Shown piece by piece: positions 38,946-49,841 of a stretch of DNA of 64,000 nucleotides; the stretch's first letter is position 1, and each line of letters starts with the position of its first letter. The notes under the pieces were generated by a model. It made no database searches. It worked only from the letters and a program-made list of their open reading frames with translations, and had not been told where the DNA came from. The stretch is from Locusta migratoria. Its lineage: Eukaryota; Arthropoda; Insecta; Orthoptera; Acrididae. The stretch is from NCBI GenBank assembly GCA_026315105.1, contig CM048753.1:70859547-70923546 (forward strand), read 5' to 3'. The position numbers and the translations under genes are program-made.

Positions 38946-40278
38946 TAGAGTTGGGCAACACGATTCTTTTTTATGAATCGATTCTTGCGATTCTATCCCA
39001 CATTGTGAATCGATTCCAACGATTCCTTCACGATTCTTTCGCGATTCTTTAGTCTGCATTGGCGCGATTCTTACTTCTACATCTTGCTCATAGATGGCAA
39101 TACCTGTCTGTGGATGTTGGAATCTAAACCTTATGGATCTGTTCCTACGATTCGTTCACGATTGTTTCTGGTCTGCGACGGCACGATTCTAACAAAATGC
39201 CGAAAAGGTGACAATATAGGTATCGGATTTTTTTAATACTTATGGTGCGTAAAGTTCAGACTTAAAATAATAATGAAGCAAAGCCATTCGATTCAGCTCT
39301 CAAAAATTCTCGAGAAAATAGTCTGAAGTTTAGTGCTACCAATTATTTCTGCCGTCATCATAGCTCATTTAGTAGCGTTGCAGGTTTAGTGAACGTATAA
39401 ATATAATTAAATATATGGTAATTAATAGGTATCTAATCATGATAAAATACTTATGTAAAATCAATTAGTGTAAGGAAACACGAAATAAACATTAAAAATA
39501 AAAATCCGTTCCAAATATTAAATTTCTTTCGAGATGCAAGAAAGTCACGTTTATTAAAATGTTTCTTTTTTCTAAAATCGATTTCTTTCAGGAAAGCTGA
39601 TAACGTAAAAACCAAAATGGCAAAAAAGATTCTTGAGATGGCTTTAAAAACATTTAAAATCGCGTTTTTATATAAAAAGAATATTTTTGTAAAATTGATT
39701 TTTTACAAAAACTATAACTACGTAGATGAACTCGAAAAGCTTAAACCTCTCTAAAAACAAAACGTAATCTAAATCGTTACAGCCATTTCCGGAATATGCG
39801 AAATATAAATGTGTAATGATTGATCGTTTAAATACATAATATGTAAACTTTATAAAAGACGTATATTCGTATGTATTGGCAGCTCTGTATTTCCCTGCGT
39901 TTTGTTTCTGTCGTGTGTAAGTCGTGATTAGGCTAATAGTTAACAGCTCACGATCTTCGTTCTGTGCTTCCTTTGTTCACACGCTTTCTGGCTTTCGCAA
40001 TTATTCGGCACGATTCGCCACTTACTTTCGAATCACGAATCGTTAGACAGGCGATTCTTCTGAACGACGATTCGTCCCCCCTCTTCTCTCCGGCATTCGG
40101 CACGATTCGGCAAGATTCGGCAGTCGCCTTCGAATCGTGAATCGTTGGAACTTAAGAATCGTCACGAGACAGACGATTCTTTTGAACGACGATTCGTCCG
40201 AATCACGATTCGATTCTTACGAGTCTTTATTTGTATTCGTTCAAATGAACGACTCATTGACGAATCGCCACAACTCTA
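38946..40278. mobile_element. hAT-like element with perfect 8-bp target duplication and reiterated ACGATTC motif
   Basis: Ends TAGAGTTGGGCAACACGATTC (38946 on) and GAATCGCCACAACTCTA (to 40278) form imperfect inverted repeats beginning TAGAGTTG. The target duplication ACGCACAG is identical at 38938-38945 and 40279-40286. Both subterminal regions (about 38960-39190 and 40010-40260) are packed with ACGATTC/GAATCGT in both orientations, as expected for transposase-binding repeats in hAT elements. The AT-rich middle has no ORF and includes a 6469-type segment at 39203-39315. Confidence 0.93.
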
Positions 40279-40286
40279 ACGCACAG

Positions 40287-40974
40287 TGGCCAGGCCCTAG
40301 TGCAGATGCGGAATGTAGCGAGCGGCTGCAAGCATAGCAGAGCAGAGGCAGAGCAGAGCTAGGGAGAGGACAGGCAGCTGTGGTCCCGTCTAATGCGCCG
40401 TAACGAGCTCTTCCAGTCGACACCGCGCCGCCACACTTAAAGGGGCACTCCACTCTCCACGTCACATATACTTTCAGTCCAGACACTGGAGTTGTGGCGC
40501 CGCACCCATTAAAATACAAACAAGCCTACCACCTAAACTAGGGCGACAACATTTCCAAAACCTAAATACGGGACACACGTGGCACCCCAAGATTGCTTTA
40601 CCTGCGGCGTCATCGACATGGTTATGCAGTGAAGGCTTTCATTTCTCATTTTTCAAAAAGCTGATTATCTCTTCTCTCTTTCAAAATACAACAAACTCCG
40701 TAATAATTCGAGACTTCACTGAACAGACTTCCAAAGGCGAAGATATTTCTGCCGATCCCAGTTAAATGGTTGCAGTACACTAAATAGGCAAACCATTTGA
40801 AATGCCCAAGAAATCAGACTCTTTCCATAAGGCCAACTTCCACCAATCAACTGATTGATGACTGAATTTTTACAGTTGAAAAAATTGCAGATATGTGATA
40901 GTAGACGTAGTACCGAACAAAGAAATTAAAAAGATATGCCTTATTGGAGTTAAAGCCTAATTTAATTATTGTTC
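40287..40974. other. Unassigned stretch, GC-rich then AT-rich
   Basis: 40287-40520 is GC-rich with GCAGAGCAGAGGCAGAGCAG-type short repeats near 40336. It may be single-copy. 40521-40974 contains no recognised gene. A GCAGATATGTGATAG motif near 40893 also occurs in the 18.2-kb palindrome. Confidence 0.35.
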
Positions 40975-41480
40975 GAGCAGTTGGTTTTGATCTTCAGATG
41001 ATTTTACTAGGCGGTAAATAACGGCATCATTTCCAAAAAACCTAAGAGAGCTACTTACATTTTCCCCTAAATCGTTTATGTATATAAGGAACAGCAGAGG
41101 ACCAATAACACTGCCCTGTAGGACACCCGATATCACTTCCGTTTTAATCGATGCCTTACCATTGATTACTACGAACTGTGTCCTCTCTGACAGGAAATTC
41201 CCTATCCAGTCTCAAATTTGGGGCGATATACCATAACCACGCAATTTGATTAAAAGCCGTTTGTGAAGTACGGTGTCAAATACGCAATCGATTTGTGAAC
41301 CCTTGTCGATAGCACCCATCACTTCGTGTGAATAAAAAACTAGTTGTGTTTCGCATGAAGGATATTTTCTAAATCCGTGTTCACCTCTTCGAGATAATTC
41401 ATAATATTTGAATACAGGATATGTTCCAAAACCCTGCTGCAAATTGACGTCAATAAAATAGGCGTGTAGTTTAGTGGGTT
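40975..41480 (-). mobile_element. CR1/Jockey-like LINE, RT palm fragment (antisense)
   Basis: On the minus strand: GAIDKGSQIDCVFDTVLHKR (motif with the first catalytic-region Asp), LLIKLRGYGISPQI, then across a stop near 41213 IGNFLSERTQFVVINGKAS, GVLQGSVIGPLLFLIYINDL and a degenerate LRFFGNDAVIYRLVKSSEDQ (FADD changed to FGND). It is the segment missing from the other subfamily-A copies. It may extend to about 41640. Confidence 0.8.
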
Positions 41481-41669
41481 ACTCCTACTGCCAACTTCAT
41501 ATCGATTTCCAGCATTACCGATGGAGGCACCGCGAACTTGTTAATCATTTTCAACCAGTTATCCGGATTCTTTTGATCACATTGTGTTCATGCTTAGATG
41601 CGTTTATCAGGTCGCTATGAAGTAGCTTCCTAAATGCAAACCTTCCCAATAAAAGCATGATAACATAAG

Positions 41670-42504
41670 AATGATAACAGAAGGAATTAAAGTTCAGGGT
41701 GAAGAATTAAAAACATTGCGTTTTGCCGACGACATAGTAATTCTGTCAGATACAGCAAAGGACCTGGAAGAGCAATTGAATGGAATGGATAGTGTGCTGA
41801 AAGGTGCATATAAGATGAACATTAACAAGAGTAAAACTAGGGTAATGGAGTGCAGTGTAAGAAAATCAGGTGACGCTGAAGGAATTAGATTAGGTAACGA
41901 AGCAATAAAGGAGGTATATGATTTTTGTTACTTGGGCAGTAAAACAACAAATGATGGTCGCAGTACAGAGGATATAAAATGCAGACTGGCAATGGGTAGA
42001 AAAGCGTTCTTGAAAAAGAGAAATTTGTTAACATCGAATATTGATTTAAGCCTAAGGAAGTCCTTTCTGAAGGCATTTGTATGGAGTGTTGCCTTGTATG
42101 GGAGTGAAACATGGACGATCAACAGTGCGGACAGGAAGAGGATTGAGGCTTTTGAAATGTGGTGCTACAGAAGAATGCTGAAGATTAGGTGGGTGGATCG
42201 CGTAACTAATGAGGTACTGAACAGAATTGGGGAGGAAAGGAATTTCTGGCACACCTTGACTAAAAGAAGGGATAGATTGGTAGGACACATTCTTAGACAT
42301 CAAGGAATTGTGAATTTTGCTTTGGAGGGAAGTGTGTGGGGTAAAAACCGCAGAGGAAGACCAAGAGATGGATACAGTAAGCAGATTCAGACAGATGTAG
42401 GTCGCCGTTCTTATGTGGAGATGAAGAGGCTTACTCAGGATAGGGTATTGTGGAGAGCTGCATCAAACCAGTCTCCGGACTGAAGACCACAACAACAACA
42501 TAAG
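41670..42504 (+). mobile_element. RTE-like LINE 3' part, best-preserved copy
   Basis: An uninterrupted 270-codon frame (41671-42483): TLRFADDIVILSDTAKDLEE with the catalytic FADD, NINKSKTRVMECSVRKSGDA, DGRSTEDIKCRLAMGRKAFL, ALYGSETWTINSADRKRIEA, WCYRRMLKIRWVDRVTNEVL, GRPRDGYSKQIQTD and a final SNQSPD. It ends GAAGACCACAACAACAACA. Likely 8-bp target duplication AACATAAG (41662-41669 and 42497-42504, overlapping the tail). 5'-truncated, so not autonomous; the lack of stops suggests a young insertion. Confidence 0.9.
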
Positions 42505-42619
42505 GAGTAATGCCAAGGGCAGTTCTTCCCAATAGTACCGTAGCGTTATGATGTGAATTTCAGACGTACCAGTGTACATTGCCAGCATACACTGGGACCG
42601 AAGTAATGCCACACGCACC
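42505..42619. other. Short spacer
   Basis: Non-coding between two LINE fragments. Nothing recognised. Confidence 0.35.
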
Positions 42620-43810
42620 GCTACCAATTTTATTTTATTTATTTACAATTACAATTACAATAACAATTTAGGTCTGTTACCTGGATAACTAAAACAGACC
42701 TTTACAATCAATTATTATACATCACAAATTGTTTGGTTGTTAGTAATAAGTTAATGACAACTCTAAGTATAATTCCCGCCTCTTAGCAAGCCTCCTGAAG
42801 GGAGGCCAGTACCCATCCCTACGACGTGGACGTGGGCGGGGCCTACTTACTTACGTAACCACTGCAACTCATATTAATTTATCAGATTGTTAAATTTACA
42901 AAACAAAGTAAAGTAAAGTAACAAAGTAAATTACACTACTACTACTGCTAGTGGTGCACTGATTTACACTATCCATCTCCTTTGCACCACTGGATTTCTA
43001 GTCTAGATTGGATTTGGAAGGTAGCGAGGCGGCCCACACCAGAGAACTTATTCCAGTGACTCCTCCCTTATACCTTGCTCACGCAAGGCGGGAAAGTCGT
43101 CCAGCTCTTCACTCCTTGCCTCAACTTACCTTCCGGTCATATTCGGTTCCATCCGTGGTGCCAAATCGATGTTAGCCGGCCAGACGCCAGGGATGGTGAT
43201 GTCAATCCGGTTTTACGTACGCAGTATATTGCTGCCAATGTATGCCTCAAAGAGGCATGCACGGCTTTTCTCTCCTGTTGTTTCGCAGCAGACTATCCTC
43301 GATAGATCTGCTGCGCATGGGTTGATACTTTCTCAGTTAGTATAATGAGGGTCTCTACTAACTCATCATTCCTTATTATTTCATAGATGTCCCTGGTGGG
43401 TATGGCTTGCCTCTCTACAGAGGCAACTCGTGCGTGTACTGGGCACTCGAAGATTACGTGTTCCGGGCTGCCTATCTCAGCACCACATTCACAAACTGCA
43501 TCAGGCCGTTTACCTATTCGGTGCAAGTGCACCGGGTAGGGTCCGTGACCTGTCAAAATTTGCACTAATCCTTTGGATGGAAGAAATTTTAACTTCATCC
43601 TTTCTCTCACTGATGGTAGGAAGGAGTGTACGCGCCTGGCTGTTTCAGATGAATCCCAGTCCCGTTGCCAAATATCGTTAATGGATTCGTTAATTTCTCT
43701 TTTATTTTCACAGACCCTCCCAATCATCCTTTCTACTTGAATGAAGTCGTGTCTTTTCAACGCACCGCTACCGCCGACGTGTCCCGGAATATTCCCCGCC
43801 ACTGCTGCCT
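42620..43810 (-). mobile_element. LINE C-terminal CCHC region and 3' UTR (antisense)
   Basis: Minus frame 43293-43802 (169 aa) reads IWQRDWDSSETARRVHSFLP, SVRERMKLKFLPSKGLVQIL, TGHGPYPVHLHRIGK and then AVCECGAEIGSPEHVIFECP, the zinc-knuckle-like C-terminus seen after the RT or RNase H in R1/Jockey/LOA-type LINEs. Downstream (42620-43292) is its 3' UTR, ending in TAAATAAATAAAATAAAA on the minus strand. Upstream coding text fades near 43810. Confidence 0.7.
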
Positions 43811-44425
43811 CGCTCCGGATTCGCAGCTCGTCTCAAACGGCCTCCATCTGCTCCCGGCCAGAAAACCGAATTACTGTCGCCGACGTAAACAGCCAGCCAG
43901 CTCTGTCCGGCACTAACCGCAGCGCACACGGCGATAACGGGAGGGAATATCCCGACGCCAACGCCACCGCAAACGCAAGGCGCGACCGAACGCAATCGCG
44001 ACCGCGTGCAGCAGACGGCAAACGTAAACAGCGCGCCAGTGGATGACGCCGTAAGCCAGCTGGCGCCAGTCCACGCGCTGGGGGGAGAGATCGTAAAAGA
44101 TAAACTGGCGGGATGACGCGCCAGTGGCTGGTCGCTAGCAGAAATAGCCCCCCGTTGTGGCGTTCCCGCCGAGGAATGTATACACCGCTGACGCTGTCGC
44201 ATCTGGGTTCGGGGCGGTGCTGTTTGCTTTCTGACGGCAGGTGAGGCTGAGGCGGTCAGTAATGAGGTGTCAGCTGCCGCCAGGGCGTGCGTAGGCGTGC
44301 GTAGGCGTGCGTCACGCGTCACGCGTCACCGCGGCTAGATGTACAGTTCTGCATCCGGCGTCCTTTGACGCTCGAACTGGGAGTTCCGTCAGGTGTCATT
44401 GTAGTAAGAAACAACAGTGGCCTAC
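43811..44425. other. GC- and CpG-rich unassigned stretch
   Basis: A long open frame exists here, but its Ala/Ser/Pro/Arg composition follows the base composition and no domain is visible. Short direct repeats GCGTGCGTAG occur near 44287-44310, and GTCACGCGTCACGCGTC at 44311-44330. It may be a CpG-rich host segment or a LINE 5' piece. Confidence 0.3.
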
Positions 44426-44463
44426 CGACATCTAAATCGGATACTCTGCAAATCACATTCATG
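44426..44463 (-). mobile_element. Tiny CR1-like LINE 3' end fragment (antisense)
   Basis: GGATACTCTGCAAATCACAT is the family-A 3' end, cut off after about 35 bp by the start of the tRNA-like tandem array. Confidence 0.6.
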
Positions 44464-46943
44464 TGAAACTTCCTGGCAGATTAAAATTGTGTGCCGGAAC
44501 CGGGACTCGAACCCGGGACTTTGCCTTCTGAGGGCATCTGCTCTACCACTGAGCTACCCCGACACGACTCACAATACCGCCCCACAACTTCCGCCAGTAC
44601 CTCGCCTCCTACATGCCAAACTTCACAGAACCACTCCTGCGAACCATGCAAGACTAGCACTCCTGGAAGAAAGGATATGGTGGGGACATGGCTAGCCACA
44701 GCCTTAGTGATAATTCCAGAATGAAAATTTCACTCTGTAGCGGACTGTACGGTGTTATGAAACTTCCTGGCAGATTAAAATTGTGTGCCGGAACCGAGAT
44801 CGAACCCGGCACCTTTGCCTTCCGCGGGCGACTGCTCTACCACTGAGCTATCCCGACACGACTCACGATGCCGCCTCACAACTTTACTTCCGCCAGTACC
44901 TCGCCTCCTACTTTCCAAACTTCACAGAAGCTCTCCTGCGAACCATGCAAGACTAGCACTCCTGGAAGAAAGGATATGGTGGAGACATGGCTTAGCCACA
45001 GCCTTAGGAATGTTCCCAGAATGAAACTTTCACTCTGCAGCGGAATGTGCAGATTAAAATTGTGTGCTGGAACCGGGACTCGAATCTCGGACCTTTGCCT
45101 TACGCCGGTAAGTGCTCTACCACTGAGCTACCCCGACACGACTCACGATGCCGCCTCACAACTTTACTTCCGCCAGTACCTCGCCTCCTACTTTCCAAAC
45201 TTCACAGAAGCTCTCCTGCGAACCATGCAAGACTAGCACTCCTGGAAGAAAGGATATGGTGGAGACATGGCGAAACCACAGCCTAAGAGATGTTTCCAGG
45301 ATGAAACTTTCACTCTGCAGCGGAGTGTGCGCTGATATGAAACTTCCTGGCATATTAAAATTGTGTGCCGGAACCAGGACTCGAACCTGGGACCTTTGCC
45401 TTCCGCGAGCCAGCGCACTACCGACTGTGCTATCCCGACACGACTCACGATGCCGCCCCACAACTTCCGCCAGTACCTCGCCTCCTACATGCCAAACTTC
45501 ACAGAACCACTCCTGCGAACCATGCAAGACTAGCACTCCTGGAAGAAAGGATATGGTGGGGACATGGCTAGCCACAGCCTTAGTGATAATTCCAGAATGA
45601 AAATTTCACTCTGTAGCGGACTGTACGGTGTTATGAAACTTCCTGGCAGATTAAAATTGTGTGCCGGAACCGAGATCGAACCCGGCACCTTTGCCTTCCG
45701 CGGGCGACTGCTCTACCACTGAGCTATCCCGACACGACTCACGATGCCGCCTCACAACTTTACTTCCGCCAGTACCTCGCCTCCTACTTTCCAAACTTCA
45801 CAGAAGCTCTCCTGCGAACCATGCAAGACTAGCACTCCTGGAAGAAAGGATATGGTGGAGACATGGCTTAGCCACAGCCTTAGGAATGTTCCCAGAATGA
45901 AACTTTCACTCTGCAGCGGAATGTGCAGATTAAAATTGTGTGCTGGAACCGGGACTCGAATCTCGGACCTTTGCCTTACGCCGGTAAGTGCTCTACCACT
46001 GAGCTACCCCGACACGACTCACAATACCGCCCCACAACTTCCGCCAGTACCTCGCCTCCTACATGCCAAACTTCACAGAAGCTCTCCTGCGAACCATGCA
46101 AGACTAGCACTCCTGGAAGAAAGGATATGGTGGGGACATGGCTAGCCACAGCCTTAGTGATAATTCCAGAATGAAAATTTCACTCTGTAGCGGACTGTAC
46201 GGTGTTATGAAACTTCCTGGCAGATTAAAATTGTGTGCCGGAACCGAGATCGAACCCGGCACCTTTGCCTTCCGCGGGCGACTGCTCTACCACTGAGCTA
46301 TCCCGACACGACTCACGATGCCGCCTCACAACTTTACTTCCGCCAGTACCTCGCCTCCTACTTTCCAAACTTCACAGAAGCTCTCCTGCGAACCATGCAA
46401 GACTAGCACTCCTGGAAGAAAGGATATGGTGGAGACATGGCTTAGCCACAGCCTTAGGAATGTTCCCAGAATGAAACTTTCACTCTGCAGCGGAATGTGC
46501 AGATTAAAATTGTGTGCCTGGAACCGGGACTCGAATCTCGGACCTTTGCCTTACGCCGGTAAGTGCTCTACCACTGAGCTACCCCGAAACGACTCACGAT
46601 GCCGCCTCACAACTTTACTTCCGCCAGTACCTCGCCTCCTACTTTCCAAACTTCACAGAAGCTCTCCTGCGAACCATGCAAGACTAGCACTCCTGGAAGA
46701 AAGGATATGGTGGAGACATGGCGAAACCACAGCCTAAGAGATGTTTCCAGGATGAAACTTTCACTCTGCAGCGGAGTGTGCGCTGATATGAAACTTCCTG
46801 GCATATTAAAATTGTGTGCCGGAACCGGGACTCGAACCTGGGACCTTTGCCTTCCGCGAGCCAGCGCACTACCGACTGTGCTATCCCGACACGACTCACG
46901 ATGCCGCCTCACAACTTTACTTCCGCCAGTACCTCGCCTCCTA
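44464..46943 (-). repeat. Tandem higher-order array of tRNA-like units (about 280-300 bp)
   Basis: Nine units start (at their GTGCCGG or GTGCTGG landmark) at 44491, 44785, 45063, 45365, 45661, 45939, 46235, 46513 and 46815, so spacing is 294, 278, 302, 296, 278, 296, 278 and 302 bp. Each unit, read on the minus strand, has GGGGTAGCTCAGTGGTAGAG-like A box, a B box (GGTTCGAGTCCCGGTTCC or variants) and a shared spacer with GCGAGGTACTGGCGGAAGT and CCATATCCTTTCTTCC. Types recur as A, B-C-D, B-C', B-C-D. Type B at 44785, 45661 and 46235 looks identical. Confidence 0.95.
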
Positions 46944-47033
46944 GGCCTAGTGCGCATGCACGCGAAAGGCAAAGGTCCCAGGTTCGAGTCCCGGTTCCGG
47001 CACGCAATTGTAATCGGCCAGGAAGTTTCATCG
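46944..47033 (+). repeat. Inverted end piece of the tRNA-like unit
   Basis: After the last unit breaks off, GGCAAAGGTCCCAGGTTCGA, GTCCCGGTTCCGGCACGCAA and GGCCAGGAAGTTTC follow in the opposite orientation. Together with 46815-46943 this gives the same fold-back shape as 25324-25526 and 63650-63865. Confidence 0.8.
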
Positions 47034-47454
47034 AGTGAGTTAATTAGGTTATGAGACGAAAATCGTAATTTCAGATATTAAAGTAAAGAATAACGTAATT
47101 ACTAAAACCTTTTGAGTTAATTGTCAAGCAGTACAGAGTATGAAACTAAAAGTAGCATCGTAGTGTTATTTCTATTAATCTGAACATAAAATTCTGAAGC
47201 GAAAAACTTGATAGCAGATCATTGTTTTGGTGAGTGTAAACATAGCATAGTTATAGCATATTAATTTTATTCCCCAACAATGAAAATAAAACGTGTGAAC
47301 CAAAGTAACATTCTGGTGCTTTTTTTTTACTATTGTCTGATATGAATGCATGAAGAGAAAACATTGACAACAGATCCTTATTTTGGTGTTAACATAACAA
47401 AGGTAGAGCCGTAGGAAATTGAGTTAATTTTTATTATATCAACCAATTAAGAAA

Positions 47455-47497
<43 letters not shown>

Positions 47498-47502
47498 AAA
47501 AG
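47034..47502. other. AT-rich spacer with (TA)n
   Basis: No gene seen. (TA)n at 47458-47494. The sequence has a two-fold internal similarity (AACATTCTGGTGC, TTGATAGCAGATCATTGTTT near 47209 and TTGACAACAGATCCTTATTT near 47364), suggesting a diverged 155-bp tandem duplication. Confidence 0.4.
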
Positions 47503-47800
47503 CAGTCAACAATCCGAAGATTGGTTTGAACACCACAGTGCTTTACTAGGCATGATCCTGTTTGGAGGTGGTATGCCGTTGCCTTCCTCCGACCTTCGAA
47601 CTGACTTACCCAGCCAGTTATGGGGGGACCTACAGTTTAACGTGGGTTCCGAACCACGGCGCTACTCGGTATTTTTCACATGAGCAATACTGCCAGAGGT
47701 GAAAGAAGTGGAAAGTGACATGTAAAAATCCTAGGAACTGGCGAGGATGGAACCCGCGATCTTTGGATTTGTAGTCTACCACACCACCACTGTGCAACTG
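47503..47800 (-). mobile_element. Dispersed repeat 'Y' (tRNA-headed SINE-like), antisense
   Basis: Plus-strand text AAGCAGTCAACAATCCGAAG, GGAGGTGGTATGCCGTTGCC, ACCTACAGTTTAACGTGGGT and TCACATGAGCAATACTGCCA is shared with 58566-58815 (same orientation) and 59326-59577 (opposite). The minus-strand head has GACTACAAATCCAAAG and a degenerate B box GGTTCCATCC. No TSD was located. Confidence 0.75.
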
Positions 47801-47839
47801 AGGAGCACATATAGTTTGCAACCTTTCAATCGAAATATT

Positions 47840-48775
47840 TATGTATATGGTTGCAAACTAATATTTCAGAGCACGATCAGAGGCGCAAGGATTATGATAT
47901 GGAGATCAGCATCTCCAATACGAAAGTAATGTCTGTGGGAAGGAGATTCAAACAGATTGAGTGTCAGATAGGAGGAACAAAGTTAGAACAGGTAGCCAGT
48001 TTCAAGTACCTGGGATGTATTTTCTCACAGGATGGCAACGTAGTGAAAGAACTGGAATCGAGGTGTAGCAAAGCTAATGCAGTGAGTACTCAGCTAAGAT
48101 CTACTCTCTTCTGCCAGAAGGAAGTCAGTACCAAGACTAAGTTAGCAGTGCACCGCTCTATCTTTCGACCAACTTTGTTGTATGGGAGTGAAAGTTGGGT
48201 GGATACAGGTTACCTTATTCATAAGGTAGAGGTTACAGATATGAAAGTAGCAAGAATGATTGCAGGTGCTAGTAGATGGGAACAATGGCAGGAGGGTGTC
48301 CATAATGAGGAAATCAAAGAAAAACTGGGAAAAAATGTTCAAATGTTTGTATAGCTTATGGGACTTAACTACGGGGTCATCAGTCCCTATACTTACAAAC
48401 TCCTTATGAACTAGCTAATCCTAAGGACGGCACAAATATCCATGCCCGAGAGGGGATTCGAACCCCAACCGTAGTGGCCGTGCAGATCGTGACTGGAGCG
48501 CCTCAGTCTCCTCGGCCACCGCGGCCGGCGAAAAACTGGGAATGAACACCATAGATGAAGCTGTTAGAGCGAACATACTGAGATGGTGGAGTCATGTTAC
48601 ACGCATGGGAGTAGCAAGGTTACCTAAGAGACTCATGAGCTCGGCAGCGGAGGGTAAGAGGAGTCGCGGTAGACCAAAAAGAAAGTACTTAGATTCGGTG
48701 CAGAATGATTTTGAAGTAAAAGGCATAACATCAGACGAGGCATCAATGTTAGGGGATCATGGAGGAATTTAATTA
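47840..48775 (+). mobile_element. RTE-like LINE family 3, C-terminal part, split by a SINE
   Basis: Left part 47851-48331: ISNTKVMSVGRRFKQIECQI, ASFKYLGCIFSQDGNVVKEL, SRCSKANAVSTQLRSTLFCQ, then FRPTLLYGSESWVDTGYLIH. The right part continues after the SINE (48543-48772): DEAVRANILRWWSHVTRMGV, ARLPKRLMSSAAEGKRSRGR and PKRKYLDSVQNDF. The palm is absent. The frames on the two sides would join through the duplicated GAAAAACTGGGAA. Few lesions, so fairly recent. Confidence 0.82.
48332..48529 (-). mobile_element. tRNA-derived SINE, subtype B (antisense), in LINE coding sequence
   Basis: Minus-strand head GCCGGCCGCGGTGGCCGAGG, B box GGGGTTCGAATCCCCTCTCG, GTAGTTAAGTCCCATAAGC and tail AAACATTTGAACATTTTT. 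Perfect 13-bp target duplication GAAAAACTGGGAA at 48319-48331 and 48530-48542. Confidence 0.97.
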
Positions 48776-48814
48776 GAGGTACTATGCTCCAGACTGAACG
48801 CTGAAAGACACAAT

Positions 48815-48817
<3 letters not shown>

Positions 48818-48879
<62 letters not shown>
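48818..48879 (+). repeat. (CT)n microsatellite
   Basis: About 30 uninterrupted CT units just before a SINE target duplication. Confidence 0.98.
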
Positions 48880-48880
<1 letters not shown>

Positions 48881-48893
48881 TAACCAAAAAGGT

Positions 48894-49059
48894 CGGCCGC
48901 GGTGGCCGAGAGGATTGAGGCGCTACAGTCACGGTCTGCACGGCCACTACGTTCGGGGGTTCGAATCCCCCCTTAGTTAGTTCATAAGTAGTTTGTAAGT
49001 TTAGGGACTGATGACCCCGTAGTTAAGTCCCATAGACTCTACAAACATTTGAACATTTT
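48894..49059 (+). mobile_element. tRNA-derived SINE, subtype B, internally deleted, with target duplication
   Basis: CGGCCGCGGTGGCCGAGAGG, GGGGGTTCGAATCCCCCCTT, then directly AGTTAGTTCATAAGTAG: the CGGGCATGGATATTTGTGCC part is deleted. Tail CAAACATTTGAACATT. Perfect 14-bp target duplication TTAACCAAAAAGGT at 48880-48893 and 49060-49073. Confidence 0.96.
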
Positions 49060-49073
49060 TTAACCAAAAAGGT

Positions 49074-49504
49074 TATGTCAGCCTAAGAACACAATTGTCA
49101 AGAATAAAGATTAAAATGTGATGTAGCTGAGGAATAATGTGTAACTATATTATTCTATGACCGCAGATGAACCCTGGGGAATAGTGAATGTGCCGGTAAT
49201 AGTTTCCAACTCGTCTGCCAACACACGTGACGTAACTGCCAGACCATCTGTGTGTTCCCTTTAAATGAACGTTTACAACCATAAAGCTCAGTGTGATGCC
49301 AACGTGTGAGACAAACACCCGCCGTAATACGGAGACGCGCTCTTGCTGTTATAGCATACTGATCGAGTCTTAAAGAGGCCAAATTGTAACCTTGCGAATG
49401 GCGTTATGGTTATTTCGGAAAATTTCCACACAAGTGAGGTACGTCAATTAAGCAGCTATGCCGGTTTCAATGGTCACCAGAACGTTCTCAGACCCATAGA
49501 CGTA
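49074..49504. other. Spacer, nothing recognised
   Basis: No gene or repeat relative seen in the window. Confidence 0.35.
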
Positions 49505-49840
49505 TTCCACATCTACATAAATACTCTCCAAGTCGCAATTAAGAGCATGGCAGAAGGTTCATGCCGGCCGCGGTGGCCGAGGAGACTGAGGCGCTCGTCA
49601 CGGTCACGAATCCTCCCTCGGGCATGGATATTTGTGCCGTCCTTAGTGTTAGCTAGTTCATAAGTAGTTTGTAAGCCTAGGGACTGATGACCTCGTAGTT
49701 AAATCCCATAAGTTCTACAAACATTTGAACATTTTGATGTTTTTGAAGGTTCATGAGCCGCTTTCATGTTATTTCTCTACACTTCCATTCTCCAATAGCT
49801 CACGGAAAAAAGGAACACTAAAAGCTATCAGTTTTTGATC
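49505..49840 (-). mobile_element. CR1-like LINE 3' end fragment (antisense), split by a SINE
   Basis: CCACATCTACATAAATACTC (tail), ATGGCAGAAGGTTCATG, then after the SINE AGCCGCTTTCATG, CCATTCTCCAATAGCTCACG and GAAAAAAGGAACAC. It matches the 3' end layout of the subfamily-A copies at 49842 and 21368 but more diverged. Non-coding part only. Confidence 0.65.
49564..49744 (+). mobile_element. tRNA-derived SINE, subtype B, with target duplication
   Basis: CCGGCCGCGGTGGCCGAGGA head; the B-box region is partly deleted (GTCACGGTCACGAATCCTCC). Then ATGGATATTTGTGCCGTCC and the tail. Target duplication GAAGGTTCATG, 11 bp, at 49553-49563 and 49745-49755. Confidence 0.94.
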
Positions 49841-49841
49841 T

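Noticed and set aside
43768..44322. 184-codon minus-strand frame in GC-rich DNA
   Set aside because: Ala/Ser/Pro/Arg-rich low-information text with no motif and no similarity I recognise. GC-rich DNA keeps frames open by chance.
44491..46815. Cluster of functional tRNA genes
   Set aside because: The units have A and B boxes, but variable anticodon arms, no proper U33-type loop and mismatched acceptor stems. They sit in ~290-bp satellite-like units. Derived tRNA-like repeats fit better.
44417..47054. Many overlapping reading frames of 70-150 codons on both strands in the tandem array
   Set aside because: They repeat with the units, occur in several frames and both strands, and have no domain. 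They are consequences of GC-rich repeat sequence.
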